Assembly: GCF_018613155.1 (NCBI RefSeq)
Contig: NZ_JAGGQU010000009.1
Coordinates: 151,820-215,819 of the forward strand
DNA from: Bacillus sp. ISL-55
GTDB taxonomy: Bacteria > Bacillota > Bacilli > Bacillales > Cytobacillaceae
Direction: 5' to 3'
Length of the DNA stretch: 64,000 bases
This document shows positions 25,401-33,689 of this stretch, piece by piece; within the stretch, counting starts at the first letter, position 1, and the number at the start of each line of letters is the position of its first letter. The position numbers and the translations under genes are program-made. The notes under the pieces were generated by a model. The model ran no database searches. It was given only the letters and a program-made list of their open reading frames with translations, and was not told where the DNA came from.

Positions 25401-25862
25401 ATGCAGATCATATTAATCTCCATAACTTTCATCAATTTTTTAATTGGAGCCTGGCTATATTATGTACTTCATAAATCGAGATTGCTGTTTAGTGACAGGT
25501 TCGGGTATACAGCTTCCTATTTTGCCAGCAGTACACTGGGTCTAGTTGCTTCACTTAATCTCACACTACTTTTCCCAAACCATTTCGAAATTGTTGCTGT
25601 GCTTAATATTTTACTTGGTATCACAATCGGTTATTTATTTGGCTCAATGCTGAATGCGCAATCATTGATTGCAGGGATTTATAACGGGGGCATAAGCGCA
25701 ATTATGGGGACGATGCTGGGATTGGTGGTAAAAAACCCAGCTATTTGCGGTCTTCCTGGTACCATTGCTACAGAACAAGAAATGATGATCTTCTTTGCCC
25801 TTTTCAGTCTGTGTATCCAGGGAATATCTGCTATATTGCTCATATTTTCTTTTAAGGCATGA
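25401..25862 (+). CDS. Small integral membrane protein, paralog 2
   Basis: A 153-residue membrane protein with about four hydrophobic segments, 24 bases after its paralog and thus in the same operon. ATG at 25401 has GGAGGGG upstream. Both proteins contain LxPxxFE followed by a glycine-rich helix ending in LFGxxxxxQSLIxG and a later MGxMxG. It ends at 25862, and a 52-bp tandem hairpin array starts about 65 bases later. Function unknown. Confidence 0.65.
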   Translation: MQIILISITFINFLIGAWLYYVLHKSRLLFSDRFGYTASYFASSTLGLVASLNLTLLFPNHFEIVAVLNILLGITIGYLFGSMLNAQSLIAGIYNGGISAIMGTMLGLVVKNPAICGLPGTIATEQEMMIFFALFSLCIQGISAILLIFSFKA

Positions 25863-25925
25863 ATGATATGGACACATTAATTGAATGAATTGGATGAAAA
25901 CTTTCCTTATGGTCACAAGCTTAAA

Positions 25926-26357
25926 CTTAATGCGACGTTGACGAGAACTGATCTCTGGTTATCGTCACATTATATGGGTTAATGTGACCTTGACGGGAGC
26001 ATATCTCCGTTTATCGTCACATTAATGAACTTAATGTGACCTTGACGGAAGCATAGCTCCGTTTATCGTCACATTAATGAGCTTAATATGACCTTAACGA
26101 GAGCATAGCTCTGGTTATCGTCACATTAATGAACTTAATGTGACCTTGACGGAAGCATAGCTCCGTTTATCGTCACATTAATGAGCTTAATGTGACCTTA
26201 ACGAGAGCATAGCTCTGGTTATCGTCACATTAATGAACTTAATGTAACCTTTACGGGAGCATAGCTCCGTTTATCGTCACATTAATGAGCTTAATATGAC
26301 CTTAACGGGGAATGTTACGCTACTTATGAGCACATTAATGAACTTAAAGTGGCCCTT
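25926..26357. repeat. Tandem hairpin array 2 (52-bp unit, about eight copies)
   Basis: About eight head-to-tail copies of a 52-bp unit. Each has TTAATGTGAC and GTCACATTAA as outer arms, and ACGG-AGC/GCT-CCGT as inner arms around ATA. Two variants alternate: one with GGAAGC/GCTCCG and one with GAGAGC/GCTCTGG. The arms change together so the inner stem is kept. No spacers, reading frame or ribosome binding site. It lies between convergent genes. Confidence 0.88.
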
Positions 26358-26382
26358 AGCGGAAAGAAAACCATTAGTAAAG

Positions 26383-26416
26383 GACAAAAGCAGCCTCAAT
26401 CCAGGCTGCTTTTGTC
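26383..26416. terminator. Bidirectional terminator after the nucleotidyltransferase gene
   Basis: GACAAAAGCAGCCT pairs with AGGCTGCTTTTGTC over a 6-base loop. It follows the minus-strand stop codon at 26416 and lies at the end of the hairpin array. Confidence 0.8.
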
Positions 26417-27129
26417 TACTTTATAGAAAAGCCGTCAAATAACCTTCCACCGAATGGTTCTAAGATCCCTTCGGCCATTTCTATGACCATTTTTTTGTTA
26501 CCAGTTCTGTAATACTGTGAAAATGCTTCTACAAATTGTTCAGAAAAAACGGGGTCATAGTCATTTAATTCCCTCACTACCCATTTTGATTTACCGACCC
26601 ACCGCTTGTTTGTCCTTAACACAAATTCCTGAAGCTGGTCAGCGAGTGTCCCTGCAACGAAGAGTTCTTCCGCCTCATTGTTGGACCCAATGAAATCATC
26701 CAGCGTATCGGTAATGAAATATCGTTTAAAATCGATTTCTTTCTTGGTCCACACCTCTGGTCCCAACTCTATTATTCTTTTAGCTTCTTTAATTAATTCC
26801 TGCAAGTAATCACTTTTCTTTATAACAGTCCCTTCTGCAACCATTCTTGGCAAGCTTGGCCGCGCCCTTTTTACATCACTCTCAAAGAAAATCTTATAGG
26901 AATGTAAATTATGGACGAAAACTTCAATCGGCCACCCATAGTCAATTAATGACTCTCTGAAAACTGAGGGGATTTCCTTATCAAAGATCACGATATCCAA
27001 ATCAGATGTCTTGGTTGCTTCACCCCTGGTTACACTACCGGCCAGCAATGCTGCGTCACAGTCCGGGAAGCGCTCCTCCACTAACTTTTGCGCTGTTTCA
27101 AAAGCTGATAATCTAGCATACATGTTCAT
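26416..27129 (-). CDS. Nucleotidyltransferase domain protein
   Basis: A 237-residue protein. The N-terminal domain has the polymerase-beta-type signature GSVTRGEATKTSDLDIVIF (from residue 31), with the metal-binding Asp pair near residues 43 and 45. The C-terminal half is helical and carries no clear second catalytic domain. Family members transfer a nucleotide to antibiotics, proteins or tRNA. Here the substrate cannot be told. The start is ATG at 27129 with GGAGG 9 bases upstream. It is a single gene. Confidence 0.85.
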   Translation of the reverse strand: MNMYARLSAFETAQKLVEERFPDCDAALLAGSVTRGEATKTSDLDIVIFDKEIPSVFRESLIDYGWPIEVFVHNLHSYKIFFESDVKRARPSLPRMVAEGTVIKKSDYLQELIKEAKRIIELGPEVWTKKEIDFKRYFITDTLDDFIGSNNEAEELFVAGTLADQLQEFVLRTNKRWVGKSKWVVRELNDYDPVFSEQFVEAFSQYYRTGNKKMVIEMAEGILEPFGGRLFDGFSIK

Positions 27130-27206
27130 GTGCAAAATCCTCCATTAAATTATACATAAAATTTATTATTGGTTATAACACAAAATTTGTCGACAATATT
27201 GAGAAT

Positions 27207-27232
27207 GTTTTATAGGACAACTTCAGTGGTAT
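27207..27232 (+). promoter_or_regulatory. Possible sigma-B-type promoter of the lipoprotein gene
   Basis: GTTTTA (27207-27212), 14 bases, then TGGTAT (27227-27232) resembles the general-stress consensus GTTTAA-N12-15-GGGTAT with one mismatch in each part. It lies 38 bases before the start codon. A spacing-compatible match alone is weak evidence. Confidence 0.35.
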
Positions 27233-27270
27233 CCTACGTATAAAAGCAGTTGAATCAGGAGGATATGCTT

Positions 27271-27780
27271 ATGTCATTTTCATTAAATAAATTTTTTATA
27301 CCTGCAGGATTGGCTGTTTTGCTCATAACTGGCTGCAACAGCGATGAGGCAGAGCAAGGTGCAAAAGAGTTAGAAGAGGAAACAAAGAATGCTGCTCAAG
27401 CGACCGATGAAAAATCAAAAGAAGTAGTGGATAAAGTGAAAGAAGAGGCTCCGGGAATTATCCAGAACATGAAGGATACGTATAAAGAAAGTGAACAAGA
27501 AGTTAAAGATAACACTCTCCAGGCCGGCGATCAGGCTACTGTACAAAAAGATGCCTACCTCGCACTTACCCCAGAAGCATATGATGAGCTCTATCAATTG
27601 ATTGAAATTAACGATGTAGAAGGTGTAGACAAGATCGTACAGGATAATAAAGTTAAAGAAATCAAACAAGGCAGTGAAGCAGAAATTTTAGAAAGAGAGA
27701 TTAGACGAACGAAGGTGAAGATGAAAGATTCCGGTGAAGAAGGATACCTGCCTACCACAATGCTTGAACCTGTCAAGTAG
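27271..27780 (+). CDS. Lipoprotein with a Lys/Glu-rich helical domain
   Basis: A 169-residue protein. A short basic start is followed by a hydrophobic stretch and the lipobox LITGC, with Cys at residue 22, so it is a predicted membrane-anchored lipoprotein. The next 60 residues are highly charged and probably coiled (ELEEETKNAAQ, KEVVDKVKEEA). The C-terminal part has a compact DEGYLPTT-type ending resembling SH3-like surface domains, but I do not assign a family. ATG at 27271 has GGAGG 8 bases upstream. It is a single gene with its own terminator and possibly a stress promoter. Confidence 0.75.
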   Translation: MSFSLNKFFIPAGLAVLLITGCNSDEAEQGAKELEEETKNAAQATDEKSKEVVDKVKEEAPGIIQNMKDTYKESEQEVKDNTLQAGDQATVQKDAYLALTPEAYDELYQLIEINDVEGVDKIVQDNKVKEIKQGSEAEILEREIRRTKVKMKDSGEEGYLPTTMLEPVK

Positions 27781-27787
27781 CAAGATC

Positions 27788-27813
27788 AAGACCCTGACTG
27801 ATATCAGGGTCTT
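27788..27813. terminator. Terminator of the lipoprotein gene
   Basis: AAGACCCTGA pairs with TCAGGGTCTT over a 6-base loop, followed by a T-rich stretch. It lies 7 bases after the stop codon and could also serve the convergent thioesterase gene. Confidence 0.8.
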
Positions 27814-27827
27814 ATTTTTAATGACTA

Positions 27828-28310
27828 TTAATTTGCTGTAAATGTATCTGGCATGACAACAGCAATAACTTCTCCTTTAGCACACAGTGTTTCCCCAGCA
27901 TACACTTCTGTTTCAACTCGATATTTTTTTGGATGGATTTCATGTACAGTCCCTATTGCTTTTAATGCTGTTCCCTGAGGAGTAGGCTTCATAAAATCGA
28001 CATGCAAGGATGCTGTTACAAATCTTGGCGGTTCTGCACCGTCTCCTGGTTCATATCCATTTTTTCGATGAAGGTAAAGTGCAGCCGAACCGGTGCCGTG
28101 GCAATCAACAAAAGAGCCGATGACGCCGCCATATACGAAACCAGGCAGAGCCATATGTTCTTTTTTTGGATTGTAGATTGATATTGTCTTGTCCCCATCC
28201 CAACCTGTCCGGAAATGATGTCCGTGCTCATTCATCCTCCCGCATCCATAGCACCACGAGAAGTCCTCAGGGTATTCATCCTGAATGGCTTTCAAAACTT
28301 TTTCTTCCAT
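27828..28310 (-). CDS. PaaI-type hotdog-fold thioesterase
   Basis: A 160-residue protein with the features of PaaI-like hotdog thioesterases. FVYGGVIGSFVDCHGTGSA is the usual catalytic helix region, and a Cys pair, CYGCG, lies near residue 20. Later, ASLHVDFMKPTP and the closing KGEVIAVV complete the fold. Such enzymes hydrolyse acyl-CoA thioesters. The start is ATG at 28310 with GGGGGAG upstream. It is a single gene. The acyl-CoA substrate is not assigned. Confidence 0.8.
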   Translation of the reverse strand: MEEKVLKAIQDEYPEDFSWCYGCGRMNEHGHHFRTGWDGDKTISIYNPKKEHMALPGFVYGGVIGSFVDCHGTGSAALYLHRKNGYEPGDGAEPPRFVTASLHVDFMKPTPQGTALKAIGTVHEIHPKKYRVETEVYAGETLCAKGEVIAVVMPDTFTAN

Positions 28311-28488
28311 TGCATTTCTCCCCCTTGTCAATACGTATCTATAATACTTTCTTCGATTGTTGTTTGAATTCCTTTAAAATAATACGAATTCCTTTCTTGG
28401 TGTATACAATGGCTCTATTTGTGCAACATAGTTTTGTTTAGAACGTCCAAATGATAAAATTGACATAAATTATTTTAGGGGTGATGGA

Positions 28489-29406
28489 ATGAAGTACAGA
28501 CGGTTAGGCAAAACAAACCTTGATATATCAGTAATTGGAATCGGAACCTGGCAGTATGGCGGTGAATGGGGAAAGGATTTCGGACAGTATGAGGTCGATG
28601 CGGTACTGAATAAAGCAAATGAAAAAGGAATTAACTTCCTCGATACAGCAGAATGTTATGGTGATCACTTATCTGAAAGTCTTATTGGAGATTACTTAAG
28701 CCGAAACAATCGCGAGGACTGGATCGTGGCAACCAAATTCGGTCATCATTTTCACGGTAATTTTGAAAGGACACGTCACTGGAGTGCAAATGAAGTACTA
28801 AAGCAGCTGGATGCTTCATTGAAGTCACTTAGAACTGATTACATAGATTTATATCAGGCTCATTCATGCACAGATGAGGAATTCAACAACGACGAACTAT
28901 GGACAATGCTTGATAAACAAATTGAAAAAGGAAAAATCCGCAATTTGGGAATCTCACTGCGTTCGAATGAAGAAAGTTACCAGACTGACCATGCTTCAGA
29001 TGTGAACGCAGGTGCCATCCAGGTCGTCTACAACCGGCTGGACCGTAAACCTGAGGAGAACATCTTCCCTTCTAGCCAAAATCAAAACCTTGGAGTACTA
29101 GCACGGGTCCCGCTTGCAAGTGGATATTTAAGCGGTAAATATAAACCAGGTGTAACCTTCAGCGCTGACGATGTTCGCTCCAGAAATGACAGCGAAGAAA
29201 CAGCGATCCTGCTCAAGCAGGTGGAGGAGATACACAAAAACGAAGTTCCCGAAGGTGTTCCAATGGCATCATGGGCATTAGCATGGGTTTTGAGACACCC
29301 CGCAGTCACTGCAGTAATTCCCGGCTGCAAGACACCGGAACAGGTGGAACTCAATGCAAAAGCAGCACAACTGGCCGAGGAAAACCATCCTCAAAGTCTA
29401 AAATAA
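28489..29406 (+). CDS. Aldo/keto reductase
   Basis: A 305-residue NADPH-dependent reductase. The catalytic tetrad is visible as D52, Y57, K83 and H125 (DTAECY, ATKFG, LYQAHS). The C-terminal VIPGCKTPEQVELN is the usual cofactor-binding ending. The length is normal. It reduces carbonyls, perhaps aldehydes. ATG at 28489 has AGGGGTGATGGA upstream. It is a single gene with a strong terminator. Confidence 0.9.
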   Translation: MKYRRLGKTNLDISVIGIGTWQYGGEWGKDFGQYEVDAVLNKANEKGINFLDTAECYGDHLSESLIGDYLSRNNREDWIVATKFGHHFHGNFERTRHWSANEVLKQLDASLKSLRTDYIDLYQAHSCTDEEFNNDELWTMLDKQIEKGKIRNLGISLRSNEESYQTDHASDVNAGAIQVVYNRLDRKPEENIFPSSQNQNLGVLARVPLASGYLSGKYKPGVTFSADDVRSRNDSEETAILLKQVEEIHKNEVPEGVPMASWALAWVLRHPAVTAVIPGCKTPEQVELNAKAAQLAEENHPQSLK

Positions 29407-29413
29407 TTTTTTT

Positions 29414-29441
29414 ATGCCCCGGCATGTCGCCGGGGCATTTC
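29414..29441 (+). terminator. Terminator of the aldo/keto reductase gene
   Basis: ATGCCCCGGC pairs with GCCGGGGCAT around a 5-base loop, followed by TTT, just after the stop codon at 29406. Confidence 0.85.
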
Positions 29442-29514
29442 TGGTATGCAGACTTTTAAAGAAGCAGGCAGGCACCAGATGAATCTCTGCCTCACCCTTC
29501 TTCTATCTTTTAGA

Positions 29515-30120
29515 TTACTTATACAAATTCAATCGATAAACCAAAAATCTCTCATTTGGATTGTTTTCCGGCAGGTTCATTTCATATACCAGCTCAAACG
29601 GTGTCTGCTTCTCCAAATAAAATATATAGTCTTCAGATGGATAGTATAGAATCAGGTCGATTTCCCTTTGATATTTTTCGAAAGAGATCATGATGTTTTT
29701 TACGACATTGGTCAGGATTTGAACTGTAAAAGGGTTAAAGAAATAAAATTTGTTTTCCTCAGGTGAAATTTCATACTCTTCTGCCAGAACGCAATAAAAG
29801 TTAATTTTATCTGCTCGGTTTCGATAGTTCTTTAAGTAACTTTGTTTATTTTCGAGAGCTTCCATATAGAATGTTTCATTCATTTCAACACCGACGACAT
29901 TTGCGTTGAAATGGTGGTTAAGAAAGAAATTCAATCGGCCTTTTCCGCATCCAAAGTCGACTATATGATCGTGACCGATCAAATTATATTCGTTGAAAAA
30001 CAATTCAAGCGCACTATATGGAGTGGGTTCATAGCGATGATAATGCAACGAAGTCATGAACCCTCTTTGTTCACCAGTTGTTTTGATATTCAGCAATTTA
30101 TCCATTTGTTGCTCATTCAT
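29515..30120 (-). CDS. Class I SAM-dependent methyltransferase
   Basis: A 201-residue protein. Motif I is VDFGCGKGRLNFFL, followed by an acidic loop VVGVEMNETF and later FYFFNPFTVQIL, which in this group carries the substrate-binding Phe/Asn-Pro. It lacks other domains. ATG at 30120 is used because GGAG lies 9 bases upstream; an ATG at 30135 is possible. The methyl acceptor is unknown; the FFNPF motif is found in several small methyltransferases of Bacillus. Confidence 0.75.
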   Translation of the reverse strand: MNEQQMDKLLNIKTTGEQRGFMTSLHYHRYEPTPYSALELFFNEYNLIGHDHIVDFGCGKGRLNFFLNHHFNANVVGVEMNETFYMEALENKQSYLKNYRNRADKINFYCVLAEEYEISPEENKFYFFNPFTVQILTNVVKNIMISFEKYQREIDLILYYPSEDYIFYLEKQTPFELVYEMNLPENNPNERFLVYRLNLYK

Positions 30121-30195
30121 AAAATTGAACTCCATTCATCAAGGGTCCCGTAGTAAATCTAAGATTTAGCAGCAAAGACACAAGAAAGGCCTTGA

Positions 30196-30564
30196 CTAAA
30201 GATCTTTGTTTTTCCGAACCCGTACTTCTAACATTTTTTCATAAAAGCTTTCTTCCAAATCTATATCAAAGTAATTATAGAACTTCAATAGATATGCAAG
30301 GCAATCAGCCAGTTCTTTGCCTATATCCTGTTTGATGCTATCTTTGGCGATTAGGAACGCCTCATCTTCATCCATTCCCTCATTTACTCTGCTTTGAGTA
30401 AGGTTAAAGGCCTTCCTCAATTCCTCAGCCACTTCTGCTACTTCCGTAGTCAGCAGTAAATAATTGTTCAAGAGTGATTCTCTGCTCTTGGCATAGTTAT
30501 CAGAATTGATTTCCCAGCCCATTTCTTTTTGATAATCCCTTGTATATGATTGTAACTCTTTCAT
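30196..30564 (-). CDS. MazG-like nucleotide pyrophosphohydrolase
   Basis: A 122-residue all-helical protein. TTEVAEVAEELRKAF and IGKELADCLAYLLKFYNYF contain the two E-x-x-E / E-x-x-D metal-binding pairs of the MazG fold. Such enzymes cut NTPs to NMP and pyrophosphate, or clean up aberrant nucleotides. ATG at 30564 has GAGGTGGGGAA upstream. It is a single gene next to a methyltransferase on the same strand. Confidence 0.85.
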   Translation of the reverse strand: MKELQSYTRDYQKEMGWEINSDNYAKSRESLLNNYLLLTTEVAEVAEELRKAFNLTQSRVNEGMDEDEAFLIAKDSIKQDIGKELADCLAYLLKFYNYFDIDLEESFYEKMLEVRVRKNKDL

Positions 30565-30681
30565 TTCCCCACCTCTTTATGTAAAATTACACTGTTATGC
30601 TTTTGTCATACATATATTTATTGTAACTTAAAGGCAGATAATTCAACATATCTATCAATATGAGGAGAATAGGGACTAAGG

Positions 30682-32010
30682 ATGTTTTCGAAAAATATGA
30701 ACAGAAATAGAGCTGCAGTAGTAGGTGGCGGTATTGCGGGCATGCTGGCTGCACGTGTACTGTCTGAGTTTTTCAAAGAAGTTATATTAATAGAAAAAGA
30801 TACAAAAATTGATCATGTCACTAATAGAAAAGGGGTTCCGCAAGGGAATCAGGGGCATGTTTTGCTGAAGAGCGGAGAAGAGATTATCGAGGAGCTTTTT
30901 CCGGGAATCATTCAGGAATTATCCCAAAATGGAGCCATGAAAACGGACTTCGCGGGAGATCTCTTATGGTCACATCACGGTACCCAAAAGATCCGATTTG
31001 ATTCGAACGTGTTCATTAGCCAGCAAAGCAGGCCTCTACTTGAATGGCAGATCCAGCAAAGACTGGAAAAAATACAAAATATCCATTTTCGATTCGAATG
31101 CAAGGTGCAGAGTATTCAATTCAATAACGATGAAATGAACACCATTGTCACCGAGGACAAGAACGGGGTCGTAACAGAACTTTTAGCGGATATTGTAATT
31201 GATGCATCGGGTGCAGCAGCACTGCATAACCAGTGGCTAAGGGAATCCGGATATGCGATTCCGACCAAAACAGAAATCAAAGTGGATTTATTTTATGCCA
31301 GCATGGTCTTTAAGAAACTGTCTCATGAATCTATTAATTGGCACAGTCTTCTCGTCTATCCCAATCCACCAGAAGTCCAGCGTGGCGGCATGATTTCCCC
31401 TATCGAAGGGAATCGTATGCTGGTTACCCTGATTGGCTACGGTACGAAAGAATTACCTAAAGATATAGATAGCTTCCTGGAATATGCAGCGTCAGTTGAG
31501 CAACCCGAATTTTATGATGCAATTAAAAATGAATTACCACTCTCTAAGGATGTACAAATATACAGGTTCCCTTCCCTCCGTCGTTATCACTTTGAAAAAC
31601 TAAGAAATTTTCCATCCGGTTTGTTGGTCATTGGCGACGCTTTTTGCCGGGTCGACCCTGTTTTTGCACAGGGGATGAGCCTCGCTTCTATGGAGGTCCA
31701 GGCTTTAAGAGAACTATTAAAGAAGGGCTTAAACAAGAAACAACTAACAAAAAGCTTTCATAAAAAAGTTAGCAGGATTCTCGATATTCCCTGGTTGATT
31801 GCTTTAACAGAAGACTTTCGGTTTCGAACAACGAGCGGAAGAAAACCAATAGGCCTTCCCATTTTGCAATGGTTTGTAAAAAGAGTCGTGGCGGCATGCT
31901 CTGATGATGAACATGTTTACAGCCGTTTCATTCAGGTGCTACATCTAAAATCGCATCCAATCAGACTTGCTCATCCCGTTATTCTTACTAAGTTATTAAA
32001 AAAATATTAA
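30682..32010 (+). CDS. FAD-dependent oxidoreductase (tryptophan halogenase / geranylgeranyl-reductase-like)
   Basis: A 442-residue flavoprotein. The dinucleotide-binding motif VVGGGIAG is at residues 13-20, and DASGA near residue 170 is the second FAD contact. GLLVIGDAFCRVDPVFAQGMSLA (about 310-333) is the conserved GD motif of the FAD-binding-3 type. The protein is therefore a monooxygenase- or reductase-type flavoenzyme. There are no halogenase tryptophan motifs I can identify. It is a single gene; the first of two ATG codons, with GAGGAG some distance upstream, is used. Substrate unknown. Confidence 0.75.
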   Translation: MFSKNMNRNRAAVVGGGIAGMLAARVLSEFFKEVILIEKDTKIDHVTNRKGVPQGNQGHVLLKSGEEIIEELFPGIIQELSQNGAMKTDFAGDLLWSHHGTQKIRFDSNVFISQQSRPLLEWQIQQRLEKIQNIHFRFECKVQSIQFNNDEMNTIVTEDKNGVVTELLADIVIDASGAAALHNQWLRESGYAIPTKTEIKVDLFYASMVFKKLSHESINWHSLLVYPNPPEVQRGGMISPIEGNRMLVTLIGYGTKELPKDIDSFLEYAASVEQPEFYDAIKNELPLSKDVQIYRFPSLRRYHFEKLRNFPSGLLVIGDAFCRVDPVFAQGMSLASMEVQALRELLKKGLNKKQLTKSFHKKVSRILDIPWLIALTEDFRFRTTSGRKPIGLPILQWFVKRVVAACSDDEHVYSRFIQVLHLKSHPIRLAHPVILTKLLKKY

Positions 32011-32021
32011 ATAACACCAAC

Positions 32022-32054
32022 TAAACCTTCGATGACCATATCGGGGGTTTTTCA
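32022..32054 (+). terminator. Terminator of the FAD oxidoreductase gene
   Basis: AACCTTCGAT pairs with ATCGGGGGTT, including G-T pairs, over a 6-base loop. TTTTTCATTTTT follows, 14 bases after the stop codon. Confidence 0.7.
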
Positions 32055-32363
32055 TTTTTCTAATATTTGTAAGTGAGTCAAAACCATTTACAACCCTGCA
32101 TTTTGTTGAATGGTTCGCTAAAATTTTGTCGTTTTCCAAACCTGTACTTGCTTAGGCATTCTTAGAGGAAACGGGGGCACTGTACACCGGATTGTATTAT
32201 ATAGGCTGAAGATCGAAATAAAATAATTATACTTCTTAGAAGAATTTCCCAAGTGATATTTGGCCCTTTATGTTAAAAAGTGTGTTAGGCTTGAGAGAAT
32301 GATAAATATCTAGGGTTGTTCGACTTTTCTTAGTCACCCCCCTTTTGGGAAGGAGAGCTAGAA
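32055..32363. other. Gene-free stretch
   Basis: About 310 bases of AT-rich, non-repetitive sequence with no reading frame supported by a ribosome binding site. It ends with the ribosome binding site AAGGAGAG of the next gene. Confidence 0.5.
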
Positions 32364-32729
32364 ATGAATGAAATCAGTGTTTTCCTAGATGACTACCGTC
32401 AGGCGCCAGAAGGTTATGTTTTGGCAGAAACTATAGATGAATGTCTCATTCTATTGAAAAACTATGAAATCGACCACTTGTCGTTAGACCATGACCTTGC
32501 AAGCTATACGAGGAATGGGTTGATGCTTGTAAATATAATGGTCGAGAAACAGCTATTTGCCAATCGAATCACGATACATTCCGCAAACTCAACCGGGGGT
32601 AAAGCCATGTATAATTGCTTTAAGCAAGCACAAGATGATTACCTTATGCCTCGTTCCATAAATATTTATTTACGTCCCATGCCCCTAAATCCCTTTATTT
32701 CTCCAATGTTGTCTATTTATAAAAAATAG
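32364..32729 (+). CDS. Cyclic-phosphate processing receiver-like domain protein
   Basis: A 121-residue protein. FLDDYRQAP near the start, LSLDHDLASY near residue 40 and HSANSTGG near residue 73 match a stand-alone receiver-like fold seen in cPPRec proteins of polynucleotide-repair operons. That fold is thought to act on RNA ends with cyclic phosphates or a related substrate. The C-terminal MPLNPFISPM tail is unusual. ATG at 32364 has AAGGAGAG upstream. No RNA-repair partner lies nearby, so the role is uncertain. Confidence 0.65.
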   Translation: MNEISVFLDDYRQAPEGYVLAETIDECLILLKNYEIDHLSLDHDLASYTRNGLMLVNIMVEKQLFANRITIHSANSTGGKAMYNCFKQAQDDYLMPRSINIYLRPMPLNPFISPMLSIYKK

Positions 32730-32813
32730 TCAGATGGCACCCTTCATGTGCTGTAACTTTCTTTCTTGCTTACTTATTCATCTAATAAGCGGCTTTCAAT
32801 TTTTTAGAGCAAC

Positions 32814-32846
32814 GAAAAATGGGCCAGAAACTCTGACCCATTTTTC
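32814..32846. terminator. Terminator after the racemase gene
   Basis: GAAAAATGGGCCAGA pairs with TCTGACCCATTTTTC with one mismatch. It lies just past the racemase stop codon (32848) and has A- and T-runs on both sides. Confidence 0.75.
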
Positions 32847-32847
32847 T

Positions 32848-33540
32848 CTATTTATTGAGCGCCTTTTCTACTGCTCCATGAGCATGTATTTCCGTGGTGT
32901 CAAATAAAGGAATCGGTGTATCCTCCTGCTTTATCAACAGTCCAATTTCTGTACATCCCAGTATGATTCCTTCGACACCTTCTGCTATGAGAGTTTCAAT
33001 TATTCTCTTAAAATATTCTCTTGAGGACTGCTGTATAGATCCATGGCACAATTCATTGAAGATCACACTATTAATTAAATCCCGGTCATTTTCATTCGGT
33101 ATTAACACATCAATATTTTGTGATTGTAATCTTGATTTATAAAAATCCTGCTCCATTGTATACTTGGTGCCAAGCAAACCGATTTTCTTAATACCTATCT
33201 TCTTGATTTGCGCTGCAGTCTCATCTGCTATATGAAGAATTTGCAGACTTGTCCTCTGAGATATTTGGTTAATTACTTTATGCATCGTATTGGTGCAAAT
33301 CACAAGAAAATCAGCCCCTGCCTTTTCCAATGAATAAGCGGCCTGACCTAATATCTGTCCCGCTTCATCCCATCTTCCCTCTGATTGGCATTTTTCAATT
33401 TCATCAAAATTAACACTGAATAAAATCACTTTTGCAGAATGCAGGCCTCCAAGCTGCCTTTTTACACCCTCATTGATCAGCCTGTAATATTCAGCTGAGG
33501 ATTCCCAGCTCATACCGCCGATCATTCCAATCGTTTTCAA
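32848..33540 (-). CDS. Aspartate/glutamate racemase family protein
   Basis: A 230-residue PLP-independent amino-acid racemase. The two catalytic Cys are in VICTNTMH (C82) and IILGCTEIG (C196). The opening IGMIGGMSWESS is the family signature. It interconverts L- and D-amino acids, most often aspartate or glutamate, or a broader set in YgeA-like members. TTG at 33540 has AAAGGAGAGG upstream. It is a single gene. Confidence 0.85.
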   Translation of the reverse strand: MKTIGMIGGMSWESSAEYYRLINEGVKRQLGGLHSAKVILFSVNFDEIEKCQSEGRWDEAGQILGQAAYSLEKAGADFLVICTNTMHKVINQISQRTSLQILHIADETAAQIKKIGIKKIGLLGTKYTMEQDFYKSRLQSQNIDVLIPNENDRDLINSVIFNELCHGSIQQSSREYFKRIIETLIAEGVEGIILGCTEIGLLIKQEDTPIPLFDTTEIHAHGAVEKALNK

Positions 33541-33689
33541 ATTAACCTCTCCTTTGATTAAACTCCCATGATCAGATAAGCCTTTTTAAATGATTAAAAC
33601 CTCTATTCAAGTATATTGTATTTATAAAAAAACTGTAAACAAGCTCCATTTTCAAGAGGTTGTTTACAGTCTAGAAGCATTGATTAAAA

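Noticed and set aside
25926..26357. Possible CRISPR array in the regularly spaced repeats
   Set aside because: Units adjoin with no unique spacers, each unit is repeated over its full 52 bp, and no cas gene is nearby. The same holds for the arrays at 14.1 and 36.2 kb.
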